A DNA stretch of 8,644 nt. It comes from Clostridiales bacterium UBA1206. Lineage in GTDB: Bacteria; Bacillota; Clostridia; Oscillospirales; CAG-382. Below, in pieces: positions 1-5,934 of the stretch (its first letter is position 1; each line of letters opens with the position of its first letter). The position numbers and the translations under genes are program-made. Where the stretch lies: NCBI GenBank assembly GCA_002310055.1, contig DBXS01000031.1, positions 54,795 through 63,438 of the forward strand, read 5' to 3'. Below the pieces are notes generated by a model. It was not told the origin of the DNA and made no database searches. It saw nothing but the letters and a program-made list of their open reading frames with translations.

Positions 1-1302
1 GGCGCCGACGGTGCCGTCCGAGCCCAAGCCCCAGAACTTGCACGATACCGTGCCCGCGGGAGCGGTATCGGGATTTTCGGTGACGGGCAGCGAGAGGTGC
101 GTGACGTCGTCTTCGATGGAAAGCGTGAAGCCGTTGACGGGAGATTCGGCGTCGAGGTTGCGGTAGGTCGCGATGATGTCGCCCGGGGTGGTGTCCTTGG
201 AGCCGAGGCCGTATCTGCCGCCGACGATGAGCGCTTTTTCGAACTTAGTGCCGCGGACGGCGGAAACGACGTCGAGGTAAAGAGGTTCGGCTATGGCGCC
301 GGGTTCCTTGGTGCGGTCGAGGACCGCTATCTTCTTGACCGTCTTGGGGATGGCGTTAATGAAATGGCTGACCGAGAACGGTCTGTAGAGGCGGACTTTG
401 AGCAAACCGACTTTTTCGCCTTTGGACATAAGGTAGTCGACGGTCTCGTCGGCGGTGTCGCAGACGGAACCCATGGCGATGATGATCTTTTCGGCTTTGG
501 GGTCGCCGTAATAGTTGAAGAGTTTGTAGTCGGTGCCGATCTTGGCGTTGACTTTCTGCATATATTCTTCGACTATAGCGGGGATGGCGTTATAATAAAT
601 ATTGGAAGCTTCTCTTGCCTGGAAGAAGATGTCGGGGTTCTGCGCGGTGCCGCGGAGCACGGGATGCTCGGGGTTGAGCGATCTTTCGCGGAACGCTTTG
701 ACCGCGTCCATATCGAGCATATCGCGCAGGTCTTCGTAGTCCCAGGTCTCGACTTTCTGTATCTCGTGAGAGGTGCGGAAGCCGTCGAAGAAATGCATGA
801 ACGGGACTCTGCCCTTGATGGCGGCGAGGTGAGCGACCGCGCCTAAATCCATAACTTCCTGTACGTTGGAAGAGCACAGCATGGCGAAACCGGTCTGGCG
901 GCACGCCATAACGTCGCTGTGGTCGCCGAAAATGGAAAGCGCGTGGGACGCCAGAGCGCGCGCCGAAACGTGGATGACGCCGGGGAGCAGTTCGCCCGCT
1001 ATCTTATACATATTTGGGATCATAAGAAGGAGCCCCTGAGAAGCGGTGTAGGTGGTGGTGAGAGCGCCGGCGGAAAGCGAGCCGTGAACGGTGCCGGAAG
1101 CGCCGCCTTCGGACTGCATTTCGACTACTTTGACTGTCTGGCCGAACAGGTTCAAACGACCTTCCGCCGACCATTTGTCAACGTATTCCGCCATAGGGGA
1201 AGACGGGGTGATGGGGTAAATGCCCGCGACTTCCGTAAAAGCGTAGGACACATGAGCGGCCGCGTTGTTGCCGTCCATGGATATCTTTTTTCTGATTGCC
1301 AT
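1..1302 (-). CDS. nifJ: Pyruvate:ferredoxin (flavodoxin) oxidoreductase, N-terminal part
   Basis: This encodes the first 434 residues of the one-polypeptide pyruvate:ferredoxin oxidoreductase, a cytoplasmic enzyme that converts pyruvate and CoA to acetyl-CoA and CO2 and reduces ferredoxin. The gene runs off the left edge, so the iron-sulfur and thiamine diphosphate domains (the full enzyme is about 1170-1200 residues) are not visible. Domain I begins at residue 3 and contains YPITPSSPMAE (Thr32), the VEMQSEGGASG segment (Glu65) and the SARAL segment (Arg115). These line up with Thr31, Glu64 and Arg114, the substrate/cofactor-binding residues of the Desulfovibrio africanus enzyme. The segment around residues 255-434 matches domain II (transketolase C-terminal-like). 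The start is ATG at 1302-1300, with GGAGG at 1314-1310, 7 bases upstream. Isoleucine codons are mostly ATC (16 of 26), unlike the neighbours, which fits high expression. It is divergent from comM and probably transcribed alone from the promoter at 1334-1362. Confidence 0.97.
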   Translation of the reverse strand, partial: MAIRKKISMDGNNAAAHVSYAFTEVAGIYPITPSSPMAEYVDKWSAEGRLNLFGQTVKVVEMQSEGGASGTVHGSLSAGALTTTYTASQGLLLMIPNMYKIAGELLPGVIHVSARALASHALSIFGDHSDVMACRQTGFAMLCSSNVQEVMDLGAVAHLAAIKGRVPFMHFFDGFRTSHEIQKVETWDYEDLRDMLDMDAVKAFRERSLNPEHPVLRGTAQNPDIFFQAREASNIYYNAIPAIVEEYMQKVNAKIGTDYKLFNYYGDPKAEKIIIAMGSVCDTADETVDYLMSKGEKVGLLKVRLYRPFSVSHFINAIPKTVKKIAVLDRTKEPGAIAEPLYLDVVSAVRGTKFEKALIVGGRYGLGSKDTTPGDIIATYRNLDAESPVNGFTLSIEDDVTHLSLPVTENPDTAPAGTVSCKFWGLGSDGTVGA

Positions 1303-1333
1303 AAACAAACCTCCGAATTTATTTATTCGATAT

Positions 1334-1362
1334 ATTTTAGCACATCTTTTTGCTGTTGTAAA
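1334..1362 (-). promoter_or_regulatory. Sigma-A-type promoter of nifJ
   Basis: Read on the minus strand, the -35 box is TTTACA (1362-1357), followed by a 17-bp spacer and the -10 box TAAAAT (1339-1334) with an extended -10 TGC just before it. Each hexamer matches 5 of 6 consensus bases. Upstream of the -35, positions 1363-1395 are A/T-rich with A-tracts, resembling an UP element. Transcription would start near 1327, giving a leader of about 25 bases that includes the GGAGG site. Confidence 0.8.
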
Positions 1363-1373
1363 TATCTTTTTGC
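1344..1373. repeat. 10-bp direct repeat around the nifJ -35 box
   Basis: ATCTTTTTGC occurs at 1344-1353 and again at 1364-1373, exactly 20 bp apart (about two helical turns). The -35 box (1357-1362) lies between the copies. The placement on one helix face would suit a dimeric or tandem regulator, but the repeats are T-rich and could also arise from the A/T-rich promoter context. Confidence 0.45.
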
Positions 1374-1522
1374 ATTTTTTTGTTATTTTATTTACGCGCG
1401 CCGGGCGCGGTTTTGCGCGTTCGATAACATGGCCGCGGCGCGGGGAACCTTCGAAAACGCAAAGACTTGCGGCGCTGCGGCGGCGTCGACGTGAACCTTG
1501 CGCTTTTTAAGAAAATTCGCTA

Positions 1523-1551
1523 TTGAAAACGCGGAAGAACCGTGATATAAT
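1523..1551 (+). promoter_or_regulatory. Sigma-A-type promoter of comM
   Basis: The -35 box TTGAAA (1523-1528, 5 of 6), a 17-bp spacer and the -10 box TATAAT (1546-1551, 6 of 6), preceded by TGA (extended -10), make this the best promoter match in the window. Transcription would start near 1558, about 27 bases before the ATG at 1585. Confidence 0.85.
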
Positions 1552-1584
1552 AACTGTGTATAATTCTGCGGAGGTACGGCTTTT

Positions 1585-3114
1585 ATGGTAAAAGTAATAC
1601 ACACTTTTGCGCTTAACGGCATAACCGGCATACCGGTGGTGGTCGAGACCGACAGGTTTTCTTCCGCCGAACCGCTGGTTTCGCTGATAGGCCTGCCCGA
1701 TACCGCCGTAAAAGAAGCGCTCGACCGCGTCCGCGCCGCCGCGCGCAGTTCGCAGCTCACGCTCAAGACCGGCAAGGTCACCATAAATCTGGCGCCCGCG
1801 GACGTGCGAAAAGAGGGCTCTTCGTTCGACCTGCCCATACTCATATCGTTGGCGGATGAGGAAAAATCGGGATTTCTCGATACCGACGGAAAGGCGTTCG
1901 CCGGCGAGCTTTCGCTCACGGGCGAGCTCCGCCCCATAAACGGCGCGCTTTCGATGGCGCTCGCCGCGCGCAAAGCCGGTTTTAAAGCCATATACCTGCC
2001 CGAACAGAACGCCCCGGAGGCGAGCGCCGCCGAAGGGATAGACGTTTTCCCCGTGAAAAACGTTTCGCAGCTGCTGAAAGCGCTGAGACACGAAGAAGCA
2101 ATTGAAAAGACGGTGTTCTCGTTCGACGCGTTCGAACGGCGAGCTTCGGTATGCGCGCTGGATTACTGCGACGTCAAGGGACAGGAGACCGCTAAGAAGG
2201 CGCTCGAGATCGCCGCCGCGGGTTCGCACAACGTACTGATGATAGGGCCTCCCGGCTCGGGCAAGAGCATGCTCGCTTCGCGCATACCTTCCATTTTGCC
2301 GCCCATTTCCCTGCCCGAATCCATAGAGACCACGCAGATCCATTCCGTGGCGGGGATACTGAGTTCGGACTGCTCGCTCGTTTCGGCGCGGCCGTTCCGT
2401 TCGCCGCAACACAATATGTCGGCCGCCGGTATGGCGGGCGGCGGAAAATCGCCCAAGCCGGGCGAGATATCGCTGGCGCACAACGGCGTGCTGTTTTTGG
2501 ACGAGTTCCCCGAGTTCGACAAATCGGTGACCGAAGTCCTGCGCCAGCCGCTTGAGGAGCGGCGCATACATATCACGCGCGTGAGCGGGACGGTCGACTA
2601 CCCCGCCTCGTTCATACTCGTCTGCGCGATGAACCCCTGCAAGTGCGGATGGTACGGGCATCCCACGCATCCCTGCACCTGTACGGACAGCGCGCGCAGG
2701 AATTACGTTTCGAAAATATCGGGCCCGCTGCTCGACAGGATAGACATTCAGGTGGAGGTGCCTTCGCTGGATTATTCCGGCGTTTCGGCGACGACTCCTT
2801 CCGAACCCAGCGCCGCGATGCGCGAGCGCGTCTGCGCCGCGCGGGAATTCGCTTCGCAGCGTTTCGGCGACCCGGCGATGGCGAACGCCTTGATGACCCC
2901 CGCGCAGATACGCAAGTACTGCGTGCTCGACGACGGAGGCAGTTCCCTCCTCAAGCGCGCGTTCGAAACGCTTTCGCTTTCGGCCCGCAGTTACGACCGC
3001 ATACTCAAGGTCGCGCGCACGGTCGCCGACTTTGACAAAAGCGAGCTTATAAAGAAGAACCATATCGCGCTGGCGCTGCAGCTGCGCACACTGGACAAGA
3101 AATATTTTGGTTAA
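1585..3114 (+). CDS. comM: YifB/ComM-family AAA+ ATPase (Mg-chelatase-like)
   Basis: This 509-residue protein has the length and domain order of the YifB/ComM family. First comes an N-terminal ChlI domain with a ribosomal S5/Lon-like fold (about residues 20-140, including SLIGLPDTAVKE and the NLAPADVRKEG segment). Next is the Mg-chelatase-type AAA+ core (about 190-395), with Walker A GPPGSGKS at 221-228 and Walker B LFLDE ending in Asp306-Glu307. The C-terminal Mg_chelatase_C domain follows (about 410-505). Cys352, Cys354, Cys364 and Cys366 form the family's CxC...CxC cluster, probably a metal site. In Vibrio cholerae, ComM is a hexameric helicase that promotes branch migration during natural transformation; it does not insert magnesium. 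Whether this organism takes up DNA cannot be told here: neither dprA nor topA, frequent neighbours, is adjacent. The start has GGAGG at 1570-1574, 10 bases upstream. Ile codons are mostly ATA (22 of 30). Confidence 0.96.
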   Translation: MVKVIHTFALNGITGIPVVVETDRFSSAEPLVSLIGLPDTAVKEALDRVRAAARSSQLTLKTGKVTINLAPADVRKEGSSFDLPILISLADEEKSGFLDTDGKAFAGELSLTGELRPINGALSMALAARKAGFKAIYLPEQNAPEASAAEGIDVFPVKNVSQLLKALRHEEAIEKTVFSFDAFERRASVCALDYCDVKGQETAKKALEIAAAGSHNVLMIGPPGSGKSMLASRIPSILPPISLPESIETTQIHSVAGILSSDCSLVSARPFRSPQHNMSAAGMAGGGKSPKPGEISLAHNGVLFLDEFPEFDKSVTEVLRQPLEERRIHITRVSGTVDYPASFILVCAMNPCKCGWYGHPTHPCTCTDSARRNYVSKISGPLLDRIDIQVEVPSLDYSGVSATTPSEPSAAMRERVCAAREFASQRFGDPAMANALMTPAQIRKYCVLDDGGSSLLKRAFETLSLSARSYDRILKVARTVADFDKSELIKKNHIALALQLRTLDKKYFG

Positions 3115-3126
3115 GCAACGGCTTAA
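3111..3126. repeat. Short perfect hairpin overlapping the comM stop codon
   Basis: TTAAGC-AACG-GCTTAA is a perfect 6-bp inverted repeat with a 4-base loop. It overlaps the TAA stop of comM (3112-3114) and is directly followed by TTGACA (3127-3132). It lacks a GC-rich stem and a T-tract, so it is a poor intrinsic terminator. It might act as a 3'-end structure or an operator, or be chance. Confidence 0.4.
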
Positions 3127-3156
3127 TTGACATAATCAGCTGTATTTCTATCCATT

Positions 3157-3209
3157 TTTGCCGCATAACTGTGGAAAACTATGTGGATAATGTGGATAAG
3201 TACGGCAAA
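3157..3209. repeat. Inverted repeat flanking the DnaA boxes
   Basis: TTTGCCG (3157-3163) and CGGCAAA (3203-3209) form a perfect 7-bp inverted repeat 39 bp apart. All three DnaA-box-like 9-mers lie between the arms. A 7-bp repeat at this distance could be chance, but the symmetric enclosure is notable. Confidence 0.35.
3170..3199 (-). promoter_or_regulatory. Cluster of DnaA boxes (DnaA-binding region)
   Basis: Two perfect consensus DnaA boxes, TTATCCACA on the minus strand, lie head to tail at 3182-3190 and 3191-3199 with no spacer. A third, TTTTCCACA (one mismatch), sits at 3170-3178 in the same orientation. A weaker TTTCCCACA (two mismatches) is at 3210-3218 on the plus strand. I saw no other perfect box in the window. 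DnaA boxes mark oriC, DnaA-titrating clusters and DnaA-regulated promoters. The flanking genes (comM and a membrane protein) are not the usual dnaA/dnaN/rpmH neighbours of a clostridial oriC, so a titrating cluster or a DnaA-controlled promoter for the downstream genes is more likely. DnaA binding is inferred from sequence only. Confidence 0.6.
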
Positions 3210-3237
3210 TTTCCCACATAATTGCTTGTTTTCGGGA

Positions 3238-3263
3238 TTTGCATACCGCATTCATTATGCAAA
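3238..3263. repeat. Operator-like palindrome upstream of the membrane-protein gene
   Basis: TTTGCATA (3238-3245) and TATGCAAA (3256-3263) form a perfect 8-bp inverted repeat around a 10-bp spacer. The 18-bp centre-to-centre distance suits a dimeric helix-turn-helix regulator, but I cannot assign a known regulator. Confidence 0.4.
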
Positions 3264-3264
3264 A

Positions 3265-3291
3265 ATAATGTCACAGGACCGTAAACATTAT
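3265..3291. repeat. Second palindrome in the 5' region of the membrane-protein gene
   Basis: ATAATGT (3265-3271) and ACATTAT (3285-3291) form a perfect 7-bp inverted repeat with a 13-bp spacer, 2 bp after the preceding palindrome. The left arm contains an in-frame ATG (3268-3270), an alternative start for the downstream gene. If that ATG is not used, the repeat lies in the leader and could fold in the RNA. Confidence 0.35.
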
Positions 3292-3330
3292 GTCAAGCGG
3301 GGCTCCGCAGGGCAAAAAAAGAGGAAAACG

Positions 3331-4194
3331 ATGGAAGACGAACTGCTTTCGGGCGAAAACGACGATATCGCCGCAGACCGCAAACGCGGCGCGAAATTCT
3401 ATATCAAAAAGACGCTCAAATACATCTTTTACGCGGTGATCGCGGCGGCGTGGATCTCGGTCCTGCTCGTGATAATACTGAGGCGCGACAACCCGCTCGT
3501 GAAGACGCCGGTGCTTTCGGATTCCGCGCGCGCGGCGTTTGAAGCGGACCCCGAAGGTTTTGAGCTGTATCACGTCTACCCCAAGGAATTCATGAGCGAA
3601 GAGGGCGCGTTCCAGCTGAAGGAATGCGTGTACGCGCCGGTACCCGGCGAATACGAGATAGGGCTGCGCATAGCGTGGACTCAGCTGAGATACTGCAAGG
3701 ACTGCGGACGGCTCTACACTCCCGACCAGCTGGAACAGCAGAAGAAATACGACGAGGAAGACGACAAGCGTTCGTGCGTGGCGTCAGGCCACGAGCTGGT
3801 GAGGGCTTCCGCGACCGACAGGGGCGTGAAGTTCCGCGTGTTCGACAGCAAAGGCAACGAATACGAAGCCGTAAACTGCGTGACGCGGACGAAAGACGTG
3901 GATTTCGGCATCATAGCGATAAAATACGAATATCTGCGCATTTCGTACGGCGGGTTATATTTTGAGCTCGGCGACAATATAATCAACCGAGAGTCGTCGG
4001 TATCCCGCGCGGGATCGGACGAAACGGTTACGCAGGGCGGCGCATCGGAAACGGAAAGCAGCGGCACGCGCTACTTTTTGGAAATATACGACGCCGAAAC
4101 CGACGACCGTCTCTTTGTGACCTGCATATACGACAACGATACGGCGATCGACGACGAAGAATACGAGATCCCCGACAAAGACTATCTTTCGTGA
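3331..4194 (+). CDS. Single-pass membrane protein with candidate extracytoplasmic zinc site, unknown function
   Basis: I do not recognise this 287-residue protein. A short acidic N-terminus (residues 1-16) is followed by a basic stretch (17-30), one membrane helix (about 31-50) and a soluble domain of about 235 residues. Positive charges before the helix suggest the large domain faces outside. That domain has Cys122-x2-Cys125, then Cys149-x4-His154, a spacing compatible with a zinc-ribbon-like site; Cys99, Cys183 and Cys265 are scattered elsewhere. The stretch around residues 225-250 is Ser/Glu/Gly-rich and looks like a loop, followed by a beta-rich end. I chose the ATG at 3331 because GAGG lies 6 bases upstream (3321-3324). 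In-frame ATGs at 3268 and 3181 would add 21 or 50 residues but lack a visible ribosome site, and the extension crosses the DnaA boxes and palindromes. It is the first gene of a six-gene run. Confidence 0.8.
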   Translation: MEDELLSGENDDIAADRKRGAKFYIKKTLKYIFYAVIAAAWISVLLVIILRRDNPLVKTPVLSDSARAAFEADPEGFELYHVYPKEFMSEEGAFQLKECVYAPVPGEYEIGLRIAWTQLRYCKDCGRLYTPDQLEQQKKYDEEDDKRSCVASGHELVRASATDRGVKFRVFDSKGNEYEAVNCVTRTKDVDFGIIAIKYEYLRISYGGLYFELGDNIINRESSVSRAGSDETVTQGGASETESSGTRYFLEIYDAETDDRLFVTCIYDNDTAIDDEEYEIPDKDYLS

Positions 4195-4218
4195 CGAAAG
4201 GAACGGTGAGCGCAAACA

Positions 4219-5109
4219 ATGAATATATTCCAGAAAATGATGTACGTCATTCTTTCGATAGCCGTCGCGTGCGCGATAGGCGTGGCGAACTATATATATC
4301 TGCCCGCGGGCGAACGGATACCGGAAGACAAGCACACCTCCGATTATCTTGAGACATATTACAGCACCAACGACACGGTACTCAAACAGCTCTTCCCGTA
4401 CGAGGAGGTCAACTACGCGCTGACGGTGCCTTCCAATATGTCCTACACCACCGCGGATTTCCAGCGTTTTGAAGGCACCTACCTTACCGAGCGCGAACCC
4501 GTGGACAGAAGCTATCTGCAGCATATCTGCTTCTGCGGCGACTCGATAACCTACCATATGACGCTCAAAAATCGCTGTCTTGCCGATTGCGACGTGCTCG
4601 CGTGGGGCGGCCTTATGGTGAGCGATTTTGCAAAATACGTGGAAAACCCGGTGTACAACCATTCAAGCGAAAAGAAGACTTCGATATACTGGATAGAATA
4701 TCTCAAACCCGAGATAATCTATATAATGCTCGGCACCAACGGCATAACGCTCATCAACAACGAACGCCACATAGAACAGTACAGGACTCTGCTAGACAAG
4801 ATCGCTGCGGCTTCGCCGACTTCCATAATCGTGCTGTGTTCGGCTCCGCCCTGGGCGCTCGAAGCTTACGGCAACTACACGAACAGCGATATCGGCACGC
4901 TGAACCAGAAGATAAACCATTTCAATATGTATCTGCTCGAGCTTGCCAAAGAGCGCGGATACTACTATCTGAACGTGGCCGAGACGCTTCAGGACGAGCT
5001 CGGCAACCTGAAGAGTTCCTATACCAACGGCGACGGCATCCACTGGTCCAACGCCGCGCGCGACGCTTACGAAGCGTACGTGCTGAGCCACCCCATACCC
5101 GGTTTCTGA
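4219..5109 (+). CDS. Membrane-anchored SGNH/GDSL-family hydrolase
   Basis: This 296-residue protein has an N-terminal membrane helix (about residues 7-28), probably an uncleaved anchor, and an extracytoplasmic SGNH hydrolase domain (about 95-296). The family blocks are present in order. Block I is GDSIT with nucleophile Ser109. Block II is a Gly in the AWGGL stretch near residue 130. Block III is GTN with Asn174. Block V is DGIHW with Asp272 and His275 completing the triad. Members are esterases, acylhydrolases or O-acetyl transferases acting on lipids, peptidoglycan or polysaccharides; the substrate cannot be read from the sequence. Residues 29-95 form a spacer or cap rich in Tyr and Thr. 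The gene begins 24 bp after the upstream stop. GGTGA at 4205-4209 lies 9 bases before the ATG and pairs with the 16S rRNA tail. The anchor and neighbours suggest envelope glycan or lipid de-esterification. Confidence 0.88.
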   Translation: MNIFQKMMYVILSIAVACAIGVANYIYLPAGERIPEDKHTSDYLETYYSTNDTVLKQLFPYEEVNYALTVPSNMSYTTADFQRFEGTYLTEREPVDRSYLQHICFCGDSITYHMTLKNRCLADCDVLAWGGLMVSDFAKYVENPVYNHSSEKKTSIYWIEYLKPEIIYIMLGTNGITLINNERHIEQYRTLLDKIAAASPTSIIVLCSAPPWALEAYGNYTNSDIGTLNQKINHFNMYLLELAKERGYYYLNVAETLQDELGNLKSSYTNGDGIHWSNAARDAYEAYVLSHPIPGF

Positions 5110-5141
5110 TAAAAACGCGGTAACAAAAAGGATGTGAAACA

Positions 5142-5933
5142 ATGGATTCGACCAACGAAGAATTCGTAAGGATAAAGAAAAGCAACACGCTTACACCGTG
5201 GTTCGCGCTCGTGGCTTTTGCGCTCGCAGCGGCTTCAATCTACTGCCTGCTGGTCCCGCTCGTGATATACAGGGTGGACAACCGCGTGCTGTATTATCTG
5301 TTCCTCGTAGTGGGCGCCGTGGGCACGCTGTATTTCACGGGACTGTTCGCGTATATGATAGCGCAGCTGTTTTCGCCCAAGAACGCGATGCTGGTTTCGA
5401 GCGAAGGTTTTCTGGACCTGCTCAACGGCACCGACGGCGCCGGATTCATCCCCTGGGGCAACGTCGTCAAGCTTGAGATGACCGGCGGAGAAAAGCCGCT
5501 GATAATCATCGGCCTGCTCGACGCCGACGCCGTGCCGAACATCAAGGACGCAAAACTGAACAAACAGCTCAACGAAGGCTCGCCGGTGATGCCGGAGCTC
5601 TTTGTAAAACCGTACGAGATAGCGATCCCGCTGAAAAAAGCGTTCCTGATCCTGCGCGAAGCGCGCGACTCCTATTACCGCGAAAGCGCGGCTTCGGGCG
5701 AGACCGCGATACTTTCGGACACCGTGACGCGCACCATACGCCAGCCGGCGATCCCAAAAGCCGCTCCCAAAAAAGAAGAGCCGCCCAAACCCGACGACGA
5801 AAAATCGGTGGACGAGCTTTTGAAAGAGCTTTCCGGCGAGATAGAAAAGCGCCGCCAGAAGCTTGCAAACGACAACAAAAAGAGTTCCGAAGAGATAGAA
5901 GACATAATAAAATATGTCAAAGGAAAAGAATGA
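5142..5933 (+). CDS. Two-helix membrane protein with PH-like (STM3941-type) domain
   Basis: This 263-residue protein has two hydrophobic helices near the N-terminus (about residues 18-42 and 48-72) separated by a short loop. A compact domain follows (about 78-180). Its pattern, in which a residue run ending in GFIPW (101-105) precedes a Val-rich strand and a LIIIGLLD strand, resembles the STM3941 family / bacterial PH-like membrane proteins; this match is from memory of the pattern and is tentative. After residue 205 the sequence becomes Pro/Lys/Glu-rich (AAPKKEEPPKPDD), then a highly charged helical tail (about 220-263) that could form a coiled coil. Both termini are probably cytoplasmic. 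AAAGGATG at 5127-5134 precedes the ATG, and the gene starts 32 bp after the SGNH gene. The function is unknown; a scaffold or membrane-partner role is possible because of the charged tail. Confidence 0.75.
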   Translation: MDSTNEEFVRIKKSNTLTPWFALVAFALAAASIYCLLVPLVIYRVDNRVLYYLFLVVGAVGTLYFTGLFAYMIAQLFSPKNAMLVSSEGFLDLLNGTDGAGFIPWGNVVKLEMTGGEKPLIIIGLLDADAVPNIKDAKLNKQLNEGSPVMPELFVKPYEIAIPLKKAFLILREARDSYYRESAASGETAILSDTVTRTIRQPAIPKAAPKKEEPPKPDDEKSVDELLKELSGEIEKRRQKLANDNKKSSEEIEDIIKYVKGKE

Positions 5934-5934
5934 T

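Noticed and set aside
1376..1400. TTGTTA near 1377 as a half-site for the redox repressor Rex upstream of nifJ.
   Set aside because: The second half of the palindrome (TTAACAA) is missing; a six-base half-site in a T-rich tract is not evidence.
1396..1410. GC-rich palindrome CGCGCC-G-GGCGCG as an intrinsic terminator.
   Set aside because: It lies between two divergent genes where no transcript should end, and has no proper T-tract on either side.
1465..1510. AAACGCAAAG paired with CTTGCGCTTTTT as a hairpin terminator.
   Set aside because: The arms pair only with bulges across a 25-30 base loop, and no gene upstream on the plus strand needs it.
1507..3063. A 518-codon open frame antisense to comM, plus other long open frames opposite or overlapping nifJ, the lipoprotein and the glycosidase genes.
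   Set aside because: They overlap well-supported genes, have Arg-rich, compositionally odd translations without domains or ribosome sites, and arise because GC-biased codon use avoids reverse-strand stops.
3127..3154. TTGACA with a 16-bp spacer and TATCCA as a promoter for the envelope operon.
   Set aside because: The -35 is perfect but the -10 matches only 3 of 6 bases; I could not pick a convincing promoter in this gap, so none is annotated.
3115..3330. A chromosomal replication origin.
   Set aside because: DnaA boxes are present, but no dnaA, dnaN, rpmH, rnpA or gidA lies nearby and I saw no clear DNA-unwinding element; it is reported as a DnaA-box cluster instead.
5914..5934. ATG at 5914 as start of the lipoprotein, overlapping the preceding gene.
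   Set aside because: It would place seven charged residues before a typical MKK signal peptide, and the ribosome site at 5919-5924 lies downstream of this ATG, at the right distance from the one at 5935.
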